DNA of 20,465 bases from an uncultured Lysobacteraceae bacterium (GTDB lineage: Bacteria > Pseudomonadota > Gammaproteobacteria > Xanthomonadales > Rhodanobacteraceae): NCBI GenBank assembly GCA_946482585.1, contig CAMLSI010000025.1, positions 1 through 20,465 of the forward strand. The letters run 5' to 3'. A model generated the notes under the pieces. The model saw only the letters and a list, made by a program, of their open reading frames with translations, was not told the DNA's origin and did no database searches. Below, in pieces: positions 15,352 to 20,465 of the stretch. The position numbers and the translations under genes were made by a program. Within the stretch, counting starts at the first letter, position 1. Every line of letters starts with the position of its first letter.

Positions 15352-15505
15352 CATTTTTTCAAAGTGGAAAATATCGGCACATCGCCCGGCCGCCACGGCA
15401 ACGGCGCGCAGTGTGCATAGTGTGATTATTCTAGCCACCGCACCGAGACTGCCGCGCAATCTTGGGCGCAGTGACGTACCGGGAGTCCCCTTTGAGGAGC
15501 GTCGT
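15352..15505 (+). promoter_or_regulatory. Phasin upstream region, AT-rich segments
   Basis: The 154-nt gap has two A/T-rich islands unusual for this window: 15353-15374 (a run of six T, then TTTTC-N6-GAAAA as a small inverted repeat) and 15410-15434, where AGTGTG occurs twice at 9-nt spacing (15410-15415, 15419-15424) next to TATTCT. A phasin promoter is expected here. I cannot pair any -10-like hexamer with a convincing -35, so the promoter may need an activator or another sigma factor. Confidence 0.35.
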
Positions 15506-16024
15506 ATGAGCAAACCGAAACTGAAAGCCAAGACCAAGGGCAAGTCGGCGCCGAAATCGGCGGACAACAACCTCGGCAAGTCGATCATGGACTCCGCTCA
15601 GCAGATCTGGCTGGCCGGCCTCGGCGCCTTCGCCAAGGCACAGGAAGAAGGCACCCGCCTGTTCGATACGCTGGTACGCGAAGGCGTCAGCCTCGAACAG
15701 AAGACCCGCAAGCTCGCGCTGGGCAAGGCCGACGAAGTACGCGGCGCCGTGGAGACCGGCGTCAGCCAGGTCAAGGAACGCACGCAGGAGACCTGGGACA
15801 AGCTCGAGAAGGTGTTCGAGGATCGCGTCTCCCGCGCACTGGGCAAGCTCGGTGTTCCGGGCCGCAAGGAACTCAACGAGATCGCGAGCCGCGTCGAAGA
15901 ACTCTCGCGCGAGATCCGCAAGCTGAACCCGAAACCGGCCCGTGCTGCCGCGGCCAAGCCGGCCGCCGCACCGAAGGCCAAGCGTCAGCCCAAGGCCAAG
16001 CCGGCCTCGGCCAGCGCCGAATAA
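15506..16024 (+). CDS. Phasin family (PHA granule-associated) protein
   Basis: Phasins coat intracellular PHA granules and control their size and number. The 172-residue product starts with a Lys-rich segment (1-20), has an amphipathic helical phasin core at about 28-115 (DSAQQIWLAGLGAFAKAQEEG, then long Lys/Glu-rich helices), a coiled-coil-like stretch at about 120-141, and an Ala/Lys/Pro-rich tail (142-172). The core matches the PhaF/PhaI type (TIGR01837 family), and the histone-like basic tail recalls PhaF of pseudomonads, which also binds DNA, although the tail here is short. I chose the ATG at 15506 because GAGGAG lies 6 nt upstream. The longer open frame to 15413 adds 31 residues unlike the family. 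It is last in the PHA module and is followed by strong terminators. Confidence 0.92.
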   Translation: MSKPKLKAKTKGKSAPKSADNNLGKSIMDSAQQIWLAGLGAFAKAQEEGTRLFDTLVREGVSLEQKTRKLALGKADEVRGAVETGVSQVKERTQETWDKLEKVFEDRVSRALGKLGVPGRKELNEIASRVEELSREIRKLNPKPARAAAAKPAAAPKAKRQPKAKPASASAE

Positions 16025-16049
16025 ACGCAGTACCTGGTTTCATCACAAC

Positions 16050-16077
16050 GCCGGCCGCATCGCGGCCGGCCGTTTTT
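16050..16077 (+). terminator. Intrinsic terminator after phasin
   Basis: GCCGGCCGC (16050-16058), loop ATC, GCGGCCGGC (16062-16070), then CG and a run of five T (16073-16077). A perfect 9-bp GC stem plus T-run, 25 nt after the phasin stop, is a standard Rho-independent terminator on the plus strand. Confidence 0.9.
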
Positions 16078-16079
16078 CA

Positions 16080-16141
16080 GCCCGTCAGTCACCAACGACA
16101 CCAGGAACCCTCCCCCTGGTCTCTGATTGACGGGCTTTTTT
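16080..16141 (+). ncRNA. Second terminator-like structure, possible small RNA 3' end
   Basis: An outer 12-bp stem (GCCCGTCAGTCA 16080-16091 with TGATTGACGGGC 16124-16135, one G/T pair) is closed over an inner 6-bp stem (ACCAGG 16100-16105 with CCTGGT 16115-16120), whose loop is AACCCTCCC. A run of six T (16136-16141) follows on the plus strand only. It may be a back-up terminator for the phasin mRNA. The length, the two-tier fold and the C-rich loop complementary to Shine-Dalgarno sequences also fit a small regulatory RNA or a 3'UTR-derived RNA. No separate promoter is visible. Confidence 0.5.
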
Positions 16142-16205
16142 GTGGGCGACGCTTGCTTCCGCAGAACGCACGCGCCGTCGTCCGGCAACGGCGCCTCGAC
16201 GCGCC

Positions 16206-17330
16206 CTACGACGTCATCCGTTCCCAGAACTGCTTCACGCCGTCGAACCAGGAATTCGCGCGCGGCGTGTGCGCGCCGGGCTCCGCGCCTTCGAACGTAC
16301 CTTCGAGTTCTTCGAGCAGTTCGCGCTGGCGCCGCGTGAGTTTGACCGGCGTCTCGACGACGACGCGGCAATGCAGGTCGCCGAGGCGTCCGGAGCGCAC
16401 GTTCTTCACGCCCTTGCCGCGCAGGCGGAACAGCTTGCCGGTCTGCGTCTCGGCCGGCAGCGTGATCACGGCCTCGCCGTCCAGCGTAGGCACTTTGAGA
16501 TCGGCACCGAGTGCCGCCTGGGTGAAACGGATCGGCACTTCGCAGTAGAGGTCGTCGCCTTCGCGCTGGAAGATCGCATGCTCGCGCACGCGCACTTCGA
16601 CGTAGAGATCGCCCGGCTCGCTGCCCGCGGGGCCGGCCTCGCCCTGGCCAGCGAGACGGATGCGGTCGCCCGAATCGACACCGGCCGGAATCTTGACCTG
16701 CAGGGTGCGCTCGTCCTCGACGCGGCCTTCGCCGCGGCAGTCCTTGCACGGATTGGCCACGGTCTTGCCGGTGCCGGCGCAATGCGGGCAGACCTGCTGT
16801 ACCGAGAAGATGCCCTGCTGCATGCGCACGCGGCCATGGCCACGGCAGGTCGCGCAGGTGGACGTCTTGCCGTCCTTGCTGCCGGAACCCTCGCAGGTCT
16901 TGCAGGCGACCAGCGTCGGCACTTCGATCGTGCGTTCGATACCGAACACGGCCTCTTCGAGGTCGAGCTCGAGGATGTAGCGAAGATCCGAGCCGCGCCG
17001 CGGTCGGCTGGAGCGGCCGCCGCCGAAGATGTCGCCGAAGATGTCACCGAAGATGTCACCGACGTCGGCACCGTGGAACCCGCCGCGACCGCCGCCCATG
17101 CCGCCCTGTTCGAACGCCGCGTGGCCGTACTGGTCGTACATCGCGCGCTTCTGCTTGTCGCAGAGAATCTCGTAGGCCTCCTTGGCCTCTTTGAATCTCT
17201 CCTGCGCGTCGGCGTCCGGATTGCGGTCCGGGTGATACTTCATCGCGAGACGGCGGAAGGCCTTCTTGAGCTCTTCCTCGTTCGCAGTCTTCTCGACGCC
17301 GAGGGTTTCGTAGTAGTCGCGCTTGCTCAT
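16206..17330 (-). CDS. dnaJ: Chaperone protein DnaJ (Hsp40)
   Basis: DnaJ delivers unfolded substrates to DnaK and stimulates its ATPase. The 374 residues are close to E. coli DnaJ. The J domain (1-70) has YHPDRNPD with HPD at 33-35. A Gly/Phe-rich region follows (about 76-110, including three GDIF units). The zinc-finger domain has four CxxCxGxG modules starting at C143, C159, C181 and C195, and the C-terminal substrate-binding domains run from about 205 to 340. The ATG at 17330 fits the family N-terminus [12 protein letters not shown], but the upstream sequence has no good ribosome binding site. dnaK lies upstream by 111 nt, separated by a strong hairpin terminator, so dnaJ may depend on read-through or on a promoter I cannot see. 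Confidence 0.98.
   Translation of the reverse strand: MSKRDYYETLGVEKTANEEELKKAFRRLAMKYHPDRNPDADAQERFKEAKEAYEILCDKQKRAMYDQYGHAAFEQGGMGGGRGGFHGADVGDIFGDIFGDIFGGGRSSRPRRGSDLRYILELDLEEAVFGIERTIEVPTLVACKTCEGSGSKDGKTSTCATCRGHGRVRMQQGIFSVQQVCPHCAGTGKTVANPCKDCRGEGRVEDERTLQVKIPAGVDSGDRIRLAGQGEAGPAGSEPGDLYVEVRVREHAIFQREGDDLYCEVPIRFTQAALGADLKVPTLDGEAVITLPAETQTGKLFRLRGKGVKNVRSGRLGDLHCRVVVETPVKLTRRQRELLEELEGTFEGAEPGAHTPRANSWFDGVKQFWERMTS
17025..17060 (-). repeat. Three 12-bp repeats in the dnaJ Gly/Phe region
   Basis: Three direct copies of GAAGATGTC(G/A)CC on the plus strand (17025-17036, 17037-17048, 17049-17060) encode three successive GDIF tetrapeptides. The DIF motif of the G/F linker is a functional element in DnaJ. 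Here it is multiplied in exact in-frame units, which suggests expansion by slippage. Confidence 0.8.
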
Positions 17331-17385
17331 GATGATCGTTGCGGCAATGCCGGCAAATCCCCTGGGTTCGGTGCGGCCGGCCTCA

Positions 17386-17420
17386 CAAACAAAACGGACA
17401 GCCGTTCGGACTGTCCGTTT
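17386..17420 (-). terminator. Intrinsic terminator between dnaK and dnaJ
   Basis: AAACGGACAG (17392-17401) and CTGTCCGTTT (17411-17420) form a perfect 10-bp stem with a 9-nt loop. On the minus strand the stem runs into TTTTGTTTG, and on the plus strand into CGTTTTTC, so it could work in either direction. It begins 21 nt after the dnaK stop codon. Confidence 0.8.
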
Positions 17421-17441
17421 CGTTTTTCAGCTGGGGTCGGC

Positions 17442-19358
17442 TTACTTCTTGTCGTTGACTTCGGTGAACTCGGCGTCGACGACATCGTCGGCCGCAGCAC
17501 CGCCCGCACCGGCCTGCGCCTGCGGACCGGCGTCGCCGCCCTGTCCCTGCGCCGCCGCGAACAGCGGCTGGGCCGCTTCTTCGAGCCTGGTCGTGCGCGA
17601 ATCGATCGCAGCCTTGTCGTCGCCCTTCATGACCTTCTCGAGATCGCTGAGCGCTTCCTCGATGCGGCCGATCTGGTCGGCGACCTTGCCGCCGTGATTC
17701 TTGATCGCATCGCGCACGGCATGCACGAGCTGGTCGGCCTTGTTGCGCGAGCCGACGAGTTCGTGGAATTTCTTGTCTTCTTCCTTGTTCGCTTCGGCAT
17801 CGCGGACCATGCGCTGGATCTCGTCGTCCGACAGGCCCGAGCTGCCCTTGATCTCGATGCGCTGTTCCTTGCCGGTCTTCTTGTCCTTGGCCTGTACGTG
17901 CAGGATGCCGTTCGCGTCGATGTCGAAACCGACTTCGATCTGCGGCATGCCGCGCGGCGCCGGCTCGATGCCCGACAGGTCGAACTTGCCGAGCGACTTG
18001 TTCGCGCTGGCGCGTTCGCGCTCGCCCTGCAGCACGTGCACGGTGACTGCGGTCTGATTGTCGTCGGCGGTCGAGAAGATCTGCGAGGCCTTGGTCGGGA
18101 TCGTCGTGTTCTTCTCGATGAGCTTCGTGAACACGCCGCCCGCGGTTTCGATGCCGAGCGACAGCGGGGTCACGTCGAGCAGCAGCACGTCCTTGACCGT
18201 GCCGCCGAGCACGCCGCCCTGGATCGCCGCGCCGACCGCGACGGCTTCGTCCGGGTTCACGTCCTTGCGCGGTTCCTTGCCGAAGAAGTCCTTGACCGCT
18301 TCCTGCACCTTCGGCATGCGCGTCATGCCGCCGACGAGGATGACCTCGGTGATGTCGGACACGCGCAGGCCCGCGTCGTTGAGCGCGATGCGACAGGGTT
18401 CGATCGTCTTCTTGACGAGATCGTCGACCAGCGCTTCGAGCTTGGCGCGCGTGAGCTTGATGTTGAGGTGCTTCGGACCCGACGCGTCGGCCGTCACGTA
18501 CGGCAGATTGACTTCGGTCTGGTGCGACGAGGACAGCTCGATCTTCGCGCGCTCGGCGGCGTCCTTCAGGCGCTGCAGCGCGAGCGGATCGTTGCGCAGG
18601 TCGATGCCCTGGTCCTTCTTGAATTCTTCGACGAGATAGTCGATGACCCGCTTGTCGAAGTCTTCGCCGCCGAGGAACGTGTCGCCGTTCGTCGCGAGCA
18701 CTTCGAACTGCTTCTCGCCGTCGACGTCGGCGATCTCGATGATGGACACGTCGAACGTGCCGCCGCCGAGATCGTACACAGCGATCTTCTTGTCCTTGCC
18801 GCCGGACTTGTCCAGGCCGTAGGCCAGCGCCGCCGCGGTCGGTTCGTTGATGATGCGCTTGACTTCGAGACCGGCGATGCGGCCGGCGTCCTTGGTCGCC
18901 TGGCGCTGCGAGTCGTTGAAATAGGCCGGCACCGTGATGACGGCTTCGGTCACCGGCTCGCCGAGGAAGTCTTCGGCGGTCTTCTTCATCTTCATGAGGA
19001 CCTTGGCCGACACCTCCGGCGGCGCCATCTTCTTGCCGTCGCTGGTCGCTACCCAGGCATCGCCGTTTTCGTGCGCGACGATCCCGTACGGCACGAGCTC
19101 GAGGTCCTTCTTCACTTCGGCATCGGTGAACTTGCGGCCGATCAGGCGCTTCACCGCGTAGAACGTGTTCTTGGGATTGGTCACGCCCTGGCGCTTGGCC
19201 GGCGCGCCGACGAGCGTTTCGCCGTCCTTCGTGAATGCGACGATCGACGGCGTGGTGCGGTCACCCTCGGAATTCTCGATGACGCGCGCCGTGTTGCCTT
19301 CCATGATCGCCACGCACGAATTCGTCGTGCCGAGGTCGATACCGATGATCTTGCCCAT
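17442..19358 (-). CDS. dnaK: Chaperone protein DnaK (Hsp70)
   Basis: DnaK is the central ATP-dependent Hsp70 chaperone, working with DnaJ and the exchange factor GrpE encoded next to it. The 638 residues equal the E. coli length. The nucleotide-binding domain starts [21 protein letters not shown] and contains [21 protein letters not shown] and [13 protein letters not shown]. The conserved hydrophobic linker [13 protein letters not shown] lies near residue 390, followed by the substrate-binding domain and helical lid. The tail [15 protein letters not shown] is the usual bacterial type. The ATG at 19358 has GAGGAG 7 nt upstream, the best ribosome binding site in the chaperone cluster. The leader contains a heat-shock-like promoter. 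Confidence 0.99.
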   Translation of the reverse strand: MGKIIGIDLGTTNSCVAIMEGNTARVIENSEGDRTTPSIVAFTKDGETLVGAPAKRQGVTNPKNTFYAVKRLIGRKFTDAEVKKDLELVPYGIVAHENGDAWVATSDGKKMAPPEVSAKVLMKMKKTAEDFLGEPVTEAVITVPAYFNDSQRQATKDAGRIAGLEVKRIINEPTAAALAYGLDKSGGKDKKIAVYDLGGGTFDVSIIEIADVDGEKQFEVLATNGDTFLGGEDFDKRVIDYLVEEFKKDQGIDLRNDPLALQRLKDAAERAKIELSSSHQTEVNLPYVTADASGPKHLNIKLTRAKLEALVDDLVKKTIEPCRIALNDAGLRVSDITEVILVGGMTRMPKVQEAVKDFFGKEPRKDVNPDEAVAVGAAIQGGVLGGTVKDVLLLDVTPLSLGIETAGGVFTKLIEKNTTIPTKASQIFSTADDNQTAVTVHVLQGERERASANKSLGKFDLSGIEPAPRGMPQIEVGFDIDANGILHVQAKDKKTGKEQRIEIKGSSGLSDDEIQRMVRDAEANKEEDKKFHELVGSRNKADQLVHAVRDAIKNHGGKVADQIGRIEEALSDLEKVMKGDDKAAIDSRTTRLEEAAQPLFAAAQGQGGDAGPQAQAGAGGAAADDVVDAEFTEVNDKK

Positions 19359-19412
19359 TGCTTAGCTCCTCGAATTGGTTCTTCGACCCTGCCGGATCGC
19401 TGCTGCGGCGGT

Positions 19413-19440
19413 ATCTGTAGTCGCGCAGCGGTTATTCAAG
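19413..19440 (-). promoter_or_regulatory. Candidate sigma32 (heat-shock) promoter of dnaK
   Basis: On the minus strand CTTGAAT (19434-19440) matches the sigma32 -35 consensus CTTGAAA in six of seven positions. After 13 nt comes CTACAGAT (19413-19420), a partial match (4 of 8) to the CCCCATTT-type -10. It lies 55 nt upstream of the dnaK start, just past a hairpin, and would allow dnaK to be induced independently of hrcA-grpE. The -10 match is weak. Confidence 0.45.
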
Positions 19441-19442
19441 AT

Positions 19443-19476
19443 GGTTTCCGGGCGTCCTGCCCGATGCCCGGAAACC
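19443..19476 (-). terminator. Hairpin between grpE and dnaK
   Basis: GGTTTCCGGGC (19443-19453) and GCCCGGAAACC (19466-19476) make a perfect 11-bp stem with a 12-nt loop, beginning 3 nt after the grpE stop. The following minus-strand bases (ATCTTGAATAA) are not a T-run, so partial attenuation or an RNA-processing/stability element is more likely than full termination. Confidence 0.5.
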
Positions 19477-19479
19477 CGC

Positions 19480-20019
19480 TCATTTCGCGACGACGACCAT
19501 GGCCGGACGCAGCAGACGGTCGTTGAGCGCGTAGCCGGTCTGCAGCGTATTGACGACGGTGCCGGAGGCATGCGCCGGGCTGTCGATCATGCTGACGGCC
19601 TGGTGTAGTTCCGGGTTGAACGGCTCGTTGGTCGGCTTGACCGCCTTGAGGCCATTGGATTCGGCGACCTTGAGCAGCGCCTTGAACGTGAGGTCGAGGC
19701 CCTGGCGCATCGCGGTAACGTCGGCGGTTTCGACCGCGAGCCCGCTTTCGAGCCCGTCGCAGACCGGCAGCAGGTCCGACAGCAGGCGTTCGTTCGCGAA
19801 CTTGCGTGCCTGCTCCAGGTCGCGCTGCAGGCGGCGGCGCTGGTTTTCGAGCTCGGCGCGCTCACGCAACAGCGTGTCGCGCATCTCGGCGACGGCGGTC
19901 TCGGCCTGGGCCAGCTGTCGGCTCAGCGCCTCCATGTCGGCATTGATGGCCGCTTCGGCAGCGGACATGCCTTCGCCGCCCTGTGCCCCTGCGGGCGCGG
20001 TGGATTCGGTGTTTTGCAT
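19480..20019 (-). CDS. grpE: Nucleotide exchange factor GrpE
   Basis: GrpE is the cytoplasmic dimeric factor that releases ADP from DnaK. The 179 residues fit the family. A poorly conserved Ala/Gly/Glu-rich start (1-25) is followed by a long coiled-coil helix (about 28-85), then the conserved helical and beta-domain segments, including LLPVCDGLESGL, the FNPELHQAVSM region (about 132-143) and the C-terminal NTLQTGYALNDRLLRPAMVVVAK-type strand. The ATG at 20019 has GGAG 5 nt upstream. It sits between hrcA (104-nt gap) and dnaK (121-nt gap), the usual order. Confidence 0.97.
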   Translation of the reverse strand: MQNTESTAPAGAQGGEGMSAAEAAINADMEALSRQLAQAETAVAEMRDTLLRERAELENQRRRLQRDLEQARKFANERLLSDLLPVCDGLESGLAVETADVTAMRQGLDLTFKALLKVAESNGLKAVKPTNEPFNPELHQAVSMIDSPAHASGTVVNTLQTGYALNDRLLRPAMVVVAK

Positions 20020-20039
20020 TCAAGCTCCGGCGATTTGCT

Positions 20040-20091
20040 TCCCGTCCCCACGGGAGCGGGATGGTCGGAAGAACTCCATCACCCCGCGGGG
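20040..20091 (-). other. Two small GC hairpins in the hrcA-grpE spacer
   Basis: TCCCGT-CCCC-ACGGGA (20040-20055) forms a 6-bp hairpin, and CCCCGCGGGG (20082-20091) is a perfect 10-bp palindrome. Neither is followed by a T-run. I see no CIRCE element (TTAGCACTC-N9-GAGTGCTAA) and no convincing promoter in this 104-nt gap, so grpE is probably read from the hrcA promoter outside the window. Confidence 0.35.
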
Positions 20092-20123
20092 CGCGGCATG
20101 ATACGGATAGACTGACCGGCTTG

Positions 20124-20465
20124 CTATTGGGGCGACTGGTGCCGGTTCAAGGCGCCGGACAGGATCTGCGCCGTGGCCTGCACGACCGGAATCACGCGCT
20201 CGTAGGCCATGCGGGTCGGCCCGATCACGCCCAGCACGCCGAGCACGCGGCCTTCCACGCCATAGGGCGCGGTGACCAGGCTGTAGTTGTCGAGCGCGGC
20301 AAAGCCCGATTCCTCGCCGATGAAAAGGCGCACGCCTTCGGCCCGGGCACAGCGCTCGAGCACGGCCAGCAGGTCGCGCTTGCGCTGGAACGCGTCGAAC
20401 AGCTCGCGCAGGCGTTCGAGGTTGGACAGGTCGTGCACGCCCATCAGGTTGGTCTGGCCGGCGAC
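20124..20465 (-). CDS. hrcA: Heat-inducible transcription repressor HrcA (C-terminal part)
   Basis: Only the last 113 residues are in the window, and the gene continues past the right edge. The fragment has the HrcA C-terminal pattern: GQTNLMGVHDLSNLERLRELFDAF-like text, the LFIGEESGFAAL segment, then APYGVEGRVLGVLGVIGPTRMAYERVIPVV, where HrcA family members carry the IGPTRM.Y motif. HrcA represses class I heat-shock genes by binding CIRCE and is itself folded by GroEL. Its place just before grpE-dnaK-dnaJ is the common arrangement. The stop codon is TAG at 20124-20126. Confidence 0.95.
   Translation of the reverse strand, partial: VAGQTNLMGVHDLSNLERLRELFDAFQRKRDLLAVLERCARAEGVRLFIGEESGFAALDNYSLVTAPYGVEGRVLGVLGVIGPTRMAYERVIPVVQATAQILSGALNRHQSPQ

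Noticed and set aside
15281..15360. Intrinsic terminator after the patatin gene, because of the run of six T
   Set aside because: The preceding GC-rich sequence gives only 4-5 bp stems and is separated from the T-run by about ten bases that do not pair.
15413..15505. N-terminal extension of the phasin to 15413
   Set aside because: GAGGAG directly precedes the ATG at 15506, and the extension is unlike phasins and covers the A/T-rich upstream region.
16140..19526. A 1128-codon open frame on the plus strand opposite dnaJ and dnaK
   Set aside because: It is exactly antisense to two unmistakable conserved genes, has Arg/Asp/Val/Leu-rich low-complexity composition, and is the usual antisense by-product of high-GC codon use.
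20020..20123. A CIRCE operator before grpE
   Set aside because: I looked for the TTAGCACTC / GAGTGCTAA arms in the chaperone spacers and found none. If present it should lie upstream of hrcA, outside the window.

Overview
The window is about 20.5 kb of high-GC, gene-dense proteobacterial chromosome. The E. coli-like YheS protein, MsrP/MsrQ, the hrcA-grpE-dnaK-dnaJ order and the small polyhydroxyalkanoate (PHA) system protein point to a gammaproteobacterium, perhaps near Xanthomonadales/Nevskiales. That placement is inference from gene content. I see no IS element, phage gene, tRNA, rRNA or CRISPR array.

Layout, left to right. (1) 24-2750: a YheS-type ABC-F ATPase (+) converges on serC (-) over a strong hairpin. 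(2) 2848-6048 (-): a 1066-residue cytoplasmic protein with five PAS domains, GGDEF and EAL, divergent from (3) 6158-7943 (+): the periplasmic methionine-sulfoxide repair pair msrP-msrQ. (4) 8034-13468 (-): a compact four-gene operon, in transcription order a secreted cupredoxin-like protein, a double-Cache/HAMP transmembrane Ser/Thr kinase, a small outer-membrane porin-like barrel and a tail-anchored tandem-FHA protein. (5) 13673-16024 (+): a PHA granule module with a PHA-system protein, a patatin-like hydrolase and a phasin, closed by two consecutive intrinsic terminator-like structures. (6) 16206-20465 (-): the chaperone locus hrcA (partial, running off the right edge)-grpE-dnaK-dnaJ.

How the genes fit together. 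Block 4 is the most unusual part. It joins a periplasmic copper-type protein, a membrane sensor kinase with its kinase domain at the C-terminus, an outer-membrane protein and an FHA phosphothreonine reader. The genes overlap by 14 nt, then are spaced 2 nt and 62 nt apart, so they look like one envelope-sensing phosphorylation pathway. The kinase also carries what looks like a catalytically dead class III cyclase fold between HAMP and kinase. A 27-bp-period repeat with hairpin potential lies just upstream of the operon and may be its operator. Block 5 is a coherent carbon-storage cluster in which the patatin protein is a candidate granule-associated hydrolase. Block 6 is standard, but a strong terminator separates dnaK from dnaJ, and dnaK has a plausible heat-shock promoter of its own.

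Many long open frames lie antisense to these genes, for example across dnaK/dnaJ and the PAS-GGDEF-EAL gene. They are by-products of high GC and are not annotated.
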